DNA of 64,000 nucleotides, taken from NCBI RefSeq assembly GCF_019711515.1, contig NZ_JAIGNO010000003.1, forward strand, positions 1-64,000, given 5' to 3'. The notes under the pieces are model-generated. The model was not told the origin of the DNA. It ran no database searches and saw nothing but the letters and a program-made list of their open reading frames with translations. Every line of letters begins with the position of its first letter. Position 1 is the stretch's first letter. Positions 23,888-31,862 of the stretch are shown in pieces. This DNA comes from Qipengyuania qiaonensis. Its GTDB lineage: Bacteria > Pseudomonadota > Alphaproteobacteria > Sphingomonadales > Sphingomonadaceae. The position numbers and the translations under genes are program-made.

Positions 23888-24808
23888 TCACTCGCCGCGC
23901 TTGCGAAAATCGAACAGCGGGATGCCGAGCTTCCGTGCCTTGTCGGCGAGGTTGTCCTGGATGCCGGTGCCGGGGAACATCACGACACCGATCGGCAGCA
24001 CTTCGAGCAGCGCATCGTTGCGGCGGAACGGCGCGGCCTTGCCGTGGCGGTTCCAGTCGGGTTTGAACGCAACCTGGCAGACCTTGCGGTTGTCGGCCCA
24101 GCAGGCAGCGATGCGTTCGGCGCCGGACGGCGCTCCGCCGTGGAGCAACACCATGTCGGGATGCTTTGCATGCACGCGGTCTAGCGCGGCGAAGATCGCA
24201 TCGGTATCGTTGCAGTCCTTGCCGCCGGTGAACGCGACCTTGGTTCCGGCGGGCACCATGACCTCGGTTTCGGAGCGGCGGCGGGCGGCGATGAAGTCGC
24301 GGCTGTCGACGACCGCGGCGGTCAGCGCGCGGCGGTTGACGAGACTGCCGTGGCGAGGACGCCAGGTTGATCCGGTGTGGGTGCGGTAGAGATCGGACGC
24401 GACATCGCGCATGAGTTCGTGCGCGTCGCGCCGTTCGATCAGCGTCAGCCCCTGGGCGATCAGATTTTCCAGTTCGACCGAGGCGACCTCGGAGCCGTCC
24501 TGTTCGCGTTGCGAGCGGCGCTGCGCCTGTTCGTTGTCGTCGAGCTCGCGCTCGACCCGTTCGGCCGAGCGATGGAACAGATTGACCGTGGACCAGAGAA
24601 GGTCGCCCAAATCGGGTTCGAGCCGGGTTTCGACGAGTGTGCCGATGAGCGCATCGAAGATATCGGCGATGGCCCCGGCAACGCGGTCGCCTTCGGGCAG
24701 CGGCCGGGGATCGGGCTCGTCCTCATAGGGATGGTGGCCGTAGAGCTGGAGCTCATTGAGGATATGGGCGGTTTGCGATTGGTCGGCTGGGTCGTCGCGA
24801 TCGGTCAT
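23888..24808 (-). CDS. DUF2493 (SLOG-like) domain protein
   Basis: This 306-residue protein has a helical N-terminal half (IADIFDALIGTLVETRLEPDLGDLLWSTVNLF) and a C-terminal DUF2493 domain with KVAFTGGKDCNDTDAIFAALDRVHAKHPDMVLLHGGAPSGAERIAACWA and VVMFPGTGIQDNLADKARKLGIPLFDF. The Rossmannoid SLOG superfamily binds nucleotides or nucleotide-like ligands; in integrative elements the partner genes are Toprim and ParB-like, as here. Its leader carries structured repeat copy 2. Confidence 0.88.
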   Translation of the reverse strand: MTDRDDPADQSQTAHILNELQLYGHHPYEDEPDPRPLPEGDRVAGAIADIFDALIGTLVETRLEPDLGDLLWSTVNLFHRSAERVERELDDNEQAQRRSQREQDGSEVASVELENLIAQGLTLIERRDAHELMRDVASDLYRTHTGSTWRPRHGSLVNRRALTAAVVDSRDFIAARRRSETEVMVPAGTKVAFTGGKDCNDTDAIFAALDRVHAKHPDMVLLHGGAPSGAERIAACWADNRKVCQVAFKPDWNRHGKAAPFRRNDALLEVLPIGVVMFPGTGIQDNLADKARKLGIPLFDFRKRGE

Positions 24809-24897
24809 GGTGGTTGCTCCGTTTCTCGAAGACCGCGCCTCTCGCGGCCTTCACGGGCGAGCCGGGAGCGGGGGCGGAGCGGTCTGGCACCCAAGGG

Positions 24898-24990
24898 GCC
24901 GCAGCGCAGCGGAGGACGGCGAAGCGCGGCTTTCTTGTCGCGCGAGGAGCCGCGCAGCGGCGGGGAAGAAAGTTGCGCGCAGCCGTTGCC
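24898..24990 (-). repeat. Structured leader repeat, copy 2
   Basis: Second copy of the block at 16370-16465. CTTTCTT (24930-24936) and AAGAAAG (24966-24972) pair around a GC-rich core containing CGCGCGAGGAGC. It starts 90 bp upstream of the DUF2493 start codon on the minus strand, matching the distance of copy 1 from DUF736. Confidence 0.5.
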
Positions 24991-25101
24991 GGACCGGGCC
25001 GGCTCCGGTTCTCTCGCCCGCTCTGGAAGGCCGGGGCGCGGCTCTGGCGATTAGGAGCTGTCCTGACAGGGACTCGGACATCCACCCATTCCTCATTCCG
25101 G

Positions 25102-26136
25102 TCATCGACCGATGAACATTTCGGCATCTTCAGGCGTTAGCTGGACCCGGATATCTGCCCGCATGGCATCAAGCCCAAGCTGGCGGAGGTCGTCGTTGAA
25201 ATCGCCCAGCTTGGCATCGAGCGGGAGCGCGTCGATCCCGGCTTCTTGCGCTCGCGACTCAAGGTCGTCGTATGCACCGTGACCGGCGGAATCGTTCTCG
25301 CGGGCGATGTAAAGGCGGCGCAGCATCGGCGGAAACGCGACCGCAGTGAGGTGGGCAGCCGATGACGCTGCAATCATCGGCATGACGGGCAGAATCTGCC
25401 GCAGCGAGATCATCGTCTCGATCCCTTCGCCGGCGATCATGGTTGCGCCCGGTGATCCGAACCGCACGCCGTGCCCCAGCAGATCGCCCATCGCGCGGCG
25501 CGGTGTCGCGATGTTTGCCTTCGATGTGCCGAACGGATCGAGCCAGGTGCGGTGCAGGCCGGTCAGCGTGCCGTCATTGTCGCGCACCGCTGCTATCAAT
25601 GCTGGAAACGCTTCGGGCGTATCGGGCGGATCGTCCCGGTCGGCGCGATACCAGCAATTGGGATGGAAGCGGAGGCACCCGCAGTTGCGCAAATCGACGA
25701 TGCCACGATTGCGCAAATAGGTCTCAGCCAGCGTGCCGTGGATCGGCCGCGAAATCGCCCACAACCGCCGTGCTGCCTCAGGCGAGCCGGTCGGTGCGGG
25801 CGTGCGCCGCGCGGTGTCGGATGGTTCGGGAACGGGAAGCGACAAGAAGTGCCGCGCCTCTTCGAGCGTCTCGGCAAGCGAGCCGAGCCGTCTGTTCGCG
25901 GCGATCATATCGAGCAGGTCGCCATGCTCGCCGGTGGCGGCGTCGGTCCATTTGCCTGTAGCGCCTTTGCCGGATTCGGGGCCGGTCAGCCGCACGAACA
26001 TGCTGCGGCCCGGCGTGCCTTCGACATCGCCGATCAGCCAGTAGCGGCCCTGACGGCGACCCTCCGGCAGATAATGGCGGCAGACGCTTTCGGCGTTGCG
26101 CGCAAGCTGGCGCGCGAGGTCGGATGCCTGGTGCAT
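25102..26136 (-). CDS. Toprim-domain protein (phage/plasmid primase-like)
   Basis: A 344-residue protein with an N-terminal zinc-less primase-like region (SVCRHYLPEGRRQGRYWLIGDVEG, KWTDAATGEHGDLLDMI) and a C-terminal Toprim domain: ATMIAGEGIETMISLRQILP gives the conserved glutamate and RRLYIARENDSAGHGAY stands for the DxD region. Such proteins are constant members of alphaproteobacterial element backbones, possibly priming DNA after transfer. The ATG at 26136 follows GAAGGAGGATGCG, an excellent ribosome site. The 13-bp hairpin upstream may tune read-through from the ParB-like gene. Confidence 0.9.
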   Translation of the reverse strand: MHQASDLARQLARNAESVCRHYLPEGRRQGRYWLIGDVEGTPGRSMFVRLTGPESGKGATGKWTDAATGEHGDLLDMIAANRRLGSLAETLEEARHFLSLPVPEPSDTARRTPAPTGSPEAARRLWAISRPIHGTLAETYLRNRGIVDLRNCGCLRFHPNCWYRADRDDPPDTPEAFPALIAAVRDNDGTLTGLHRTWLDPFGTSKANIATPRRAMGDLLGHGVRFGSPGATMIAGEGIETMISLRQILPVMPMIAASSAAHLTAVAFPPMLRRLYIARENDSAGHGAYDDLESRAQEAGIDALPLDAKLGDFNDDLRQLGLDAMRADIRVQLTPEDAEMFIGR

Positions 26137-26158
26137 CGCATCCTCCTTCAGACGGAAA

Positions 26159-26190
26159 GAGGGTCCGACGCTTGGGGGCGTCGGACCCTC
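26159..26190 (-). terminator. Strong hairpin between ParB-like and Toprim genes
   Basis: A perfect 13-bp stem GAGGGTCCGACGC (26159-26171) / GCGTCGGACCCTC (26178-26190) with a 6-nt loop, followed on the minus strand by TTTCC and, within 25 nt, the Toprim Shine-Dalgarno. It could be a partial terminator or an RNA-processing/stability site in the operon. Confidence 0.6.
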
Positions 26191-26218
26191 GAAGTGAGCA
26201 GGTCCGGGGAGCGGGAAC

Positions 26219-28321
26219 CTACTCGGCGGCGACGGCGTAGGGGGTATCGCCCTCGACCGCCTCATCATCGCCCAATGGCTCGTCATCCGCCACGGACCCT
26301 GTGCCGTCGTCCTCCGCCGATTGCACTTCGCTCTCGGCCTCATCGGCGGTTTGCTCGTCGGTATCGTCCAACTCGGACGCGACCGGCGCGGTGCGCAGCG
26401 GCTCGGGCAGCCAACCGGTGTCCGCGATCAGTTCCTCGGCGCGTTCGGCCTGGGCATCCTTCTTCAGGCCTTCGATACCCTCGGCGGCTTCCTCGCCCTT
26501 CGCCTCGCGCACCGCCGCGACGATCCGTGCCTTGGTGACCTTGCCGAGATAATTCTCGGCAGTGGTCGTCCAGCCCGCATCGACCATGTCGAGCCCGATA
26601 TCGGTCGCGAGCCGCTCGGCGTGGGCGAGCGCACGCGGCCTGCGGTTGTAGGCCTCGACCGCGGCGTTGACCGTCATCGCTACGCAATGCGCGAACAGTG
26701 CGTTCCGGAGCTTCACCGGCATGGCGAGGATCGCGTCCCACAGTTGCTCGCTGTCGTCGGGCAGCGCGCCCGCGAACGCCTCGTGCCGTTCGGTCAGCGC
26801 CTCGGCGTAGGGCGTTTCGCCGAGACCCGGCGCTTGGCTGCCGAAGAACACGCATTTGGCATCGAGTTCGAGGCAGCTGTCGGGCGCGTAGCTGTAGAAC
26901 AGCTTGAGCGCCAGCGCGTGGAGGCAGGCGCAGAACGCCGTCCCGTAGCTGCCGCCGACCGCGAGCCGCAGCGCGACCGTGCGATGCGCGGTGAGTTCGG
27001 TGACGAGCCGGTCGGGTATTGGATGCAGAGTGTCGTCCTCATCCTCGCCACCCGAAAAGTCCTCGGACTGGCGCTGACTGTTGGCAGTGCTGGCCTTCGA
27101 CCACACAGCATCGATCTCACCGTCATCCTCAGGCTCGACCTTCTCCTCGTCCTCGGGCCGGACATAACCGCGATCCACCCGCAGCCGCCCGGCATGATCG
27201 ACGCTGACGAACACGCCCGCCCGGGCGATGTCGTCCTCGTCGTAGCGCACCGGCCGATCGTCGATCGCATCGATGGCGGTCTCGATCTCGCCGAGCCGTT
27301 CGTCGACCTCGTCGGGCAGTTCGGGCGCATCGGCATATTCGGCTTCGAGCGTTTCGAGCTCGGCCTGCAATGCATCGCGCGTCGCCTGCTCCTCTTCGGT
27401 CAGCTCGGGCCGCTCGCCCGAAATGCGCCGCAGCCCGTAAGTATGGCCGTAGGGGAAATCGAGGCCGACCTCGATCCACTTCCAGCCCTCGGCGCGGATG
27501 GCTTCGGCTTGCTCGCTGAGCTTCTCGGTAACGAGCATCTCGACCAGCCCGACATGCTCGAGCCAGCCGCCATCGTCGCTCTCGAACAGGTCGCGCATGA
27601 CCGCACCGCCCGCTTCGACATAGGCATCCATGCCAATGAACAGCGCGCGCTTGTCCGACGCCCGCACCGAATGCTCGGTCAGCATGCGGCGGATCTGATA
27701 GGGCTGATCGTTGTAGCTGCCGCGCACCGCGTCCCAGACCTGCGCCTGCCGCTCATGGTCGGGATTGACGGTGAACGCCATCAGCTGATCGAGCGTCATC
27801 GCGTCTTCGGCGAACGCATCGAGCAGGGCTTCGCCGACGCTCGCGAGCTTCAGCCGCTGCTTGACCACATTGGCCGAGACGAAGAACGCGGCAGCGATCT
27901 CCTCCTCGCTCATGCCCTTCTCGCGCAGCGCCTGGAAGGCGCGGAACTGGTCGAGCGGATGCAAGGGAGCGCGCTGGATGTTCTCCGCGAGACTGTCCTC
28001 TTCGGCATACCCGCCTTCGCGCACGATGCAGGGTACGGGCGCGGTCTTGGGCAGCCGCTTCTGCTTCACCAGCAGTTCGAGCGCGCGATAGCGGCGCCCG
28101 CCCGCCGGCACCTCGAACATGCCGGTCTCCTTGCCGTCCGCATCGGTGACGGCGCGCACGGTGATGCTCGCGAGCAGCGTACGCCGGGCGATGTCCTCGG
28201 CAAGCTCCTCGATCGAGACGCCCGCCTTGACGTGGCGGACATTGGCCTGGCTCAGCACCAGCGTGTCGAACGGAATGTCCCGCGAGGGGCTGAGCGCGAT
28301 GGTCTTGACTGACTTGGTCAT
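26219..28321 (-). CDS. ParB/RepB/Spo0J-like nuclease-domain protein of the element backbone
   Basis: This 700-residue protein has an N-terminal ParB-like domain (IPFDTLVLSQANVRHVKAGVSIEELAEDI, then VPAGGRRYRALELLVKQK, EDSLAENIQRAPLHPLDQFRAFQALREKGMSEEEIAAAFFVSANVVKQRLKLA). These are the Box I/II and HTH regions. A long acidic coiled region and an uncharacterised C-terminal half follow. Chromosomal ParB is about 300 residues, so this is the large plasmid/ICE subfamily with no ParA beside it; a role in element maintenance or regulation is likely. The start has GGAGAAGACCC upstream and a leader shared with the DUF932 gene. Confidence 0.92.
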   Translation of the reverse strand: MTKSVKTIALSPSRDIPFDTLVLSQANVRHVKAGVSIEELAEDIARRTLLASITVRAVTDADGKETGMFEVPAGGRRYRALELLVKQKRLPKTAPVPCIVREGGYAEEDSLAENIQRAPLHPLDQFRAFQALREKGMSEEEIAAAFFVSANVVKQRLKLASVGEALLDAFAEDAMTLDQLMAFTVNPDHERQAQVWDAVRGSYNDQPYQIRRMLTEHSVRASDKRALFIGMDAYVEAGGAVMRDLFESDDGGWLEHVGLVEMLVTEKLSEQAEAIRAEGWKWIEVGLDFPYGHTYGLRRISGERPELTEEEQATRDALQAELETLEAEYADAPELPDEVDERLGEIETAIDAIDDRPVRYDEDDIARAGVFVSVDHAGRLRVDRGYVRPEDEEKVEPEDDGEIDAVWSKASTANSQRQSEDFSGGEDEDDTLHPIPDRLVTELTAHRTVALRLAVGGSYGTAFCACLHALALKLFYSYAPDSCLELDAKCVFFGSQAPGLGETPYAEALTERHEAFAGALPDDSEQLWDAILAMPVKLRNALFAHCVAMTVNAAVEAYNRRPRALAHAERLATDIGLDMVDAGWTTTAENYLGKVTKARIVAAVREAKGEEAAEGIEGLKKDAQAERAEELIADTGWLPEPLRTAPVASELDDTDEQTADEAESEVQSAEDDGTGSVADDEPLGDDEAVEGDTPYAVAAE

Positions 28322-28340
28322 GGGTCTTCTCCATGACGGG

Positions 28341-28390
28341 CCGGCCGGGAGCCTCTCTCCCGATCTCAAACCGTCACGAAGCGACAGCGC
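28341..28390 (-). promoter_or_regulatory. Conserved 5' leader element of the ParB-like gene
   Basis: A block beginning with a CGGGAG/CTCCCG hairpin. The first 23 bp (28341-28363) are identical to 31381-31403 upstream of the DUF932 gene, followed in both by an AACCGTCACG box. In both genes the block ends exactly 19 nt before the start codon on the mRNA side, so it is part of the leader RNA. Confidence 0.65.
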
Positions 28391-28518
28391 CGCCCTCTCA
28401 CTCTTTGAGGGCTGCGCTGCAATCAGGCGCAAGGAAGCAGAGTAGCGGTGACTGCTTCCGACGTTGGTCTTAGACGTTCGCCATAAACCCTGAAAATTTT
28501 CGTAGTCGTCATTCGCTA

Positions 28519-28536
28519 CTGACATAATGCTGTCAG
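28519..28536. promoter_or_regulatory. WYL-regulator operator site 3
   Basis: CTGACA (28519-28524), 6-bp spacer, TGTCAG (28531-28536). Its centre is 52 bp upstream of the monooxygenase start codon, the same distance as site 2 from its gene. Confidence 0.62.
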
Positions 28537-28579
28537 CAGCACTGGTGCACTATGCCTTCCCAACAAGACGGAGGCAAAA

Positions 28580-28891
28580 ATGACAACGCAGTTCAACGAC
28601 AGACGGGTGATGCTGGCTGAGTTCCCAATCAAGTCGGAAAAGCGGGATGAATTTCTCCAGTATACCACGGAAAATCTGGCGCTCAGCAGATCGGCGGCGG
28701 GCAACATCGAATTCGACATCCTCATTGACGAAGCCCGTTCTGACCAGGTGTTCTTCTATGAAGTCTGGGAGTCGGCGGAGGCTCAAAGGGCTTACATGGC
28801 ATGGCGCGTTGAACGCGGAGACCTCAATATTCTCATGACGTTTCTGGCCGGCGAGCCCAAATTCACTGCATTGCGAAGGATCGAGAGCTAA
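28580..28891 (+). CDS. Antibiotic-biosynthesis-monooxygenase (ABM) domain protein
   Basis: A 103-residue ferredoxin-like-fold protein of the ABM/YgiN group: VMLAEFPIKSEKRDEFLQYTTENLALSRSAAGNIEFDILIDEARSDQVFFYEVWESAEAQRAYMAWR. Members act as quinol monooxygenases or heme-degrading enzymes without cofactor; the exact substrate is not predictable. GACGGAGGCAAAA precedes the ATG. The promoter carries WYL operator site 3, tying it to the regulator at 29390. Confidence 0.85.
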   Translation: MTTQFNDRRVMLAEFPIKSEKRDEFLQYTTENLALSRSAAGNIEFDILIDEARSDQVFFYEVWESAEAQRAYMAWRVERGDLNILMTFLAGEPKFTALRRIES

Positions 28892-28894
28892 GGG

Positions 28895-29317
28895 TCAGGC
28901 CACAGCCTTTTGGATAGCGGAAAGTCTGAGGCTTGCGGTTGCGCGCGCCAGGGTCTTGCCATCCGCATCGGCCAACTCGGCTTCAACAAAACCAATAGTC
29001 TTTCCCAATTGGACGACACGGGCTTTGCCGATCAGCCTTCCTGGCTTGGCCGGCGCCAAATACTGCACGTTCAGGTCGATCGTCGATGGGTATATCCGCG
29101 CATCGGTGGCGATCAACACCGCAGGGCCCATACAATCGTCGAGCATGGCCGATAGAAAGCCGCCTTGCACATTGCCTGCGGCGTTGCGGAATTCCGGCTT
29201 GGCGGTGAAGGCGATTTTCACCCTCCCGCCGTCGCGCTCCGCTTCCAAAATGTCGAGGCCCAGCAATTTAGCGCAGGGTGGCGTCGGAAAGCGATCAAGG
29301 ATTGTCGGGATCGACAT
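28895..29317 (-). CDS. PaaI-type hotdog-fold thioesterase
   Basis: This 140-residue protein has a single hotdog domain: EFRNAAGNVQGGFLSAMLDDCMGPAVLIATDARIYPSTIDLNVQYLAPAKPGRLIGKARVVQLGKTIGFVEAELADADGKTLARA. The GNVQGGFLSAMLDD stretch is the PaaI active-site helix. It would hydrolyse acyl-CoA thioesters. It is convergent with the ABM gene (3-bp gap) and divergent from a WYL regulator; the operator at 29360 lies 54 bp from its start. Confidence 0.88.
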   Translation of the reverse strand: MSIPTILDRFPTPPCAKLLGLDILEAERDGGRVKIAFTAKPEFRNAAGNVQGGFLSAMLDDCMGPAVLIATDARIYPSTIDLNVQYLAPAKPGRLIGKARVVQLGKTIGFVEAELADADGKTLARATASLRLSAIQKAVA

Positions 29318-29359
29318 CGCAGTCTCCTGTCGGTTGGTGCGCTTGTGTTTAAAGTAGCG

Positions 29360-29383
29360 CTCCTGACAGCCTTGTGTCAGGAG
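29360..29383. promoter_or_regulatory. WYL-regulator operator site 4
   Basis: CTCCTGACA (29360-29368), 6-bp spacer, TGTCAGGAG (29375-29383): the longest of the four palindromes, with perfect 9-bp arms. It lies between the divergent thioesterase and regulator genes and ends 6 bp before the regulator ATG, so it overlaps the ribosome site. Confidence 0.68.
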
Positions 29384-29389
29384 TGCCCG

Positions 29390-30097
29390 ATGCGCCGTGC
29401 CGAACGTCTATTCAGACTGGTTAGTGAACTCCGCGCTCGAGGCGTTTGCCTTGCCGAAGATCTTGCGGACTATTTCGAGATTAGCGTGCGCACCATCTAT
29501 CGCGACATCGCGCACCTGCAGGCATCAGGATTGCCTATCGAAGGGGAGGCAGGCGTCGGCTATCTGTTGCGGCCCGGATTTGACCTTCCGGCGATGACTT
29601 TCACTTTCGAACAGCTGGATGCGCTTGCAGTCGGCCTGTCGTTCGTGGAAGTGGCGGGCGATAGCTCGCTGGCAGAAGCCGCGCGAGAAGTTCGCGCAAA
29701 AATTCAGGCGTCCCTGCCCGATCCAGACGCGCGCAAACTTGAAAGAGCGCCGTTGTTCGCAAGCAGGCGGGACGGTCCTGCCAATCCCATAATGAAGGTC
29801 GTTCGCCGGGCGATCCGTCGGCGGACCACTTTGCATTTGCACTATGAGAACGGGGAGGGAAGCCTTTCGAACCGCCGGGTCAGGCCGCTTGCCATTTGGG
29901 CGTTCACTGAAGGCTGGCTGTTTGCAGGCTGGTGTGAGTTGCGCGACGACTTTCGCGCCTTTCGTCTCGACCGGATAAACGCACTGGAAGAAACGGGCGA
30001 CCGCTTTGCTGACGATCCCGATCGGAATCTGGACGCATACCTAAGAGCACGAATCCTTGCTCCGCAAAAACATGATCGTGCATCGCAGAACAGGTAA
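29390..30097 (+). CDS. YafY-type HTH/WYL transcriptional regulator (3)
   Basis: A 235-residue regulator, paralogous to the two at 642 and 1342. The HTH reads MRRAERLFRLVSELRARGVCLAEDLADYFEISVRTIYRDIAHLQASGLPIEGEAGVGYLLRPGFDLP. The WYL core contains TLHLHYENGEG, GWCELRDDFRAFRLDRI. The ATG at 29390 is set by this homology. Operator 4 abuts the start codon, arguing for autorepression; the thioesterase and ABM genes are the probable targets. This three-gene module interrupts the element backbone between the ParB-like and DUF932 genes. Confidence 0.88.
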   Translation: MRRAERLFRLVSELRARGVCLAEDLADYFEISVRTIYRDIAHLQASGLPIEGEAGVGYLLRPGFDLPAMTFTFEQLDALAVGLSFVEVAGDSSLAEAAREVRAKIQASLPDPDARKLERAPLFASRRDGPANPIMKVVRRAIRRRTTLHLHYENGEGSLSNRRVRPLAIWAFTEGWLFAGWCELRDDFRAFRLDRINALEETGDRFADDPDRNLDAYLRARILAPQKHDRASQNR

Positions 30098-30167
30098 GTC
30101 AACGATGGCGAACGGCAGCTTTTGCCTCCGGCGGCCAAATTCCAGACAGTCCGCTCCCCACCCTTTC

Positions 30168-31361
30168 TCAGACCTTCTCCAGCAACTTCTTGGCGCGGGT
30201 CTCGAGGTCGAGCCGTGCGTCCTGTTGTCGCTTGTTGCGCGCATAGGCGGTGATGCCCTGCACGAAGTCGAACACGGACTCCGGCGGCCGGCCTTCCTCG
30301 GCGAGCACCGTCTCGACGATCTTTGCCGTCTCCGCCTTTCCGAAGCCGCGCTTCCTCAGGAAGTCGGTGCGGTCCTCGTCAGAGCGCGCCACAATGCGTT
30401 CGCGCGCGGCCCGGATGCCGTTCAGAAAAGGCTGAGGCGAGCTGTCGGCGAACCGGGTCAACGCCGGCGCCGCCTCGTGCGCGAAGCGGTTGGCGGCATA
30501 TTTGGAATGCCGGATGCTGATCTCCTGGAAGTCCTCCACGCCCCAGAGATTGCGGTTCTGGCAGACCGCGCGAAGGTAGAAGCTCGCGATGCCGAGCGTC
30601 TTCGCGCCCACCTCGCTGTTCCAGCAATAGAAGCCTCGGAAAAACAGATCGGGCGATCCGTCGGGCAGCTTGCCAGCCTCGATCGGGTTCGTGTCGTCGA
30701 CAAGGAACAAGAAGACGTCGCGATCCGAGGCATAGAGCGTGGTCGTGTCGGACGTGATATCGACCATCGGATTGTAGACGCCGGTCGACCAGTCGAGCAC
30801 GCCCGGCACCTTCCAGCGTGTATCGCCAGTGCCGTTGCCTGCGATCCGCTGAACAGCCGCGACGAGTTCGTGATCGTAGATACGACCGTAATCGGGACCG
30901 GTAACAGCGCGCAGTTCGGTGCGGCCATCCTCAGTCTCCAGTGTCTTGACCTGCTCGGCGCGGTGACTGGTGAGCCCATATTGCAGGTTGATCGCGGCGA
31001 GCGGTGCGGGAAGCTGGCGCATATAGGCCGCAGGCGCGCCGACCAGGCTGGCGAGCTGGCCGAAGCTCCAATGGGTCGGTGCCAGCGGCTTGTCCGCATC
31101 GGGAAGGACCAGCGCCAGCCGTTCGGGATCGTCGCGATGGGCTTCGACCCGGATCGCCGCGCTCTCCACCGTCCGCGTCCGGCTGCGCTCGGCACGGCCC
31201 TTCACCGCCGTCATCAACTCGTCGAGCGACGTGAAGCGCTGATCCGCGGGGCGACTGAACCACTCGGACGAGACCCGACCGATCCGCTGGCCGCGGCCCA
31301 CATCCACTCTGTAGCCGCCGCTCCGCTCGGGGCTCGCGTCGAGAACTTGGGCTTGTGTCAT
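30168..31361 (-). CDS. DUF932 family protein
   Basis: A 397-residue phage/plasmid-like protein matching DUF932: APTHWSFGQLASLVGAPAAYMRQLPAPLAAINLQYG, then RAVTGPDYGRIYDHELVAAVQRI and LFFRGFYCWNSEVGAKTLGIASFYLRAVCQNRNLWG. The family is common in conjugative elements; a DNA-related role has been proposed but not established. The start at 31361 fits the family N-terminus and follows GGAGAAAAGTC. The conserved leader shared with the ParB-like gene precedes it. Confidence 0.92.
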   Translation of the reverse strand: MTQAQVLDASPERSGGYRVDVGRGQRIGRVSSEWFSRPADQRFTSLDELMTAVKGRAERSRTRTVESAAIRVEAHRDDPERLALVLPDADKPLAPTHWSFGQLASLVGAPAAYMRQLPAPLAAINLQYGLTSHRAEQVKTLETEDGRTELRAVTGPDYGRIYDHELVAAVQRIAGNGTGDTRWKVPGVLDWSTGVYNPMVDITSDTTTLYASDRDVFLFLVDDTNPIEAGKLPDGSPDLFFRGFYCWNSEVGAKTLGIASFYLRAVCQNRNLWGVEDFQEISIRHSKYAANRFAHEAAPALTRFADSSPQPFLNGIRAARERIVARSDEDRTDFLRKRGFGKAETAKIVETVLAEEGRPPESVFDFVQGITAYARNKRQQDARLDLETRAKKLLEKV

Positions 31362-31380
31362 GACTTTTCTCCGCGACGAT

Positions 31381-31430
31381 CCGGCCGGGAGCCTCTCTCC
31401 CGACACTCGAACCGTCACGGCGACAGCCGC
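31381..31430 (-). promoter_or_regulatory. Conserved 5' leader element of the DUF932 gene
   Basis: Partner of the block at 28341-28390: 23 identical bases (31381-31403) forming a CGGGAG/CTCCCG hairpin, then AACCGTCACG and a CGACAGC box, again separated from the start codon by 19 nt. Confidence 0.65.
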
Positions 31431-31649
31431 TGCACTCTGACTCTCTGAGGCCGCGAAACGGGGCGCCCAGACGCGCCTGCAGCCGCTTCGAGGCGACACA
31501 CATCGCCACGAACACGCTCGGGATCAGCATCTACCGCCGCGCCTGCGCATGACTGCGATGACAGCAAAACGCGTCTTGCGCTTCGCGTTCGGTCTGCTCA
31601 TTTGATTTCAGGGAGCGCCGCCAACTCGCAGGAAGTGGAAGGGCATCCC

Positions 31650-31862
31650 ATGTCGAACCCTGATCGTATTATCCGACTCAAAACCGTTCTGGACCAAACC
31701 GGACTCACCCGTTCGACGCTATACCGCAAGATCGACGAGGGCACGTTTCCTCGCCAGATCCCGATAAGCGCCCGAGGTACGGGGTGGCGGGAGTCCGAGG
31801 TGAGACGCTGGATCGCCGACCCAATGGGCTACGATACCGAAGAGCTTGATCGCCTAGCTTGA
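31650..31862 (+). CDS. AlpA-family regulator/excisionase-like protein
   Basis: A 70-residue protein with RIIRLKTVLDQTGLTRSTLYRKIDEGTFPRQIPISARGTGWRESEVRRWIADPM, a full AlpA (PF05930) domain. AlpA proteins activate or assist integrase function in P4-type elements. It is convergent with the integrase gene and overlaps its 3' end by 9 bp. The ATG at 31650 follows GGAAGTGGAAGG. Confidence 0.92.
   Translation: MSNPDRIIRLKTVLDQTGLTRSTLYRKIDEGTFPRQIPISARGTGWRESEVRRWIADPMGYDTEELDRLA

Noticed and set aside
26321-28312. 663-codon plus-strand frame opposite the ParB-like gene
   Set aside because: Mirrors the codon bias of the minus gene, no domain; the minus product has clear ParB motifs.
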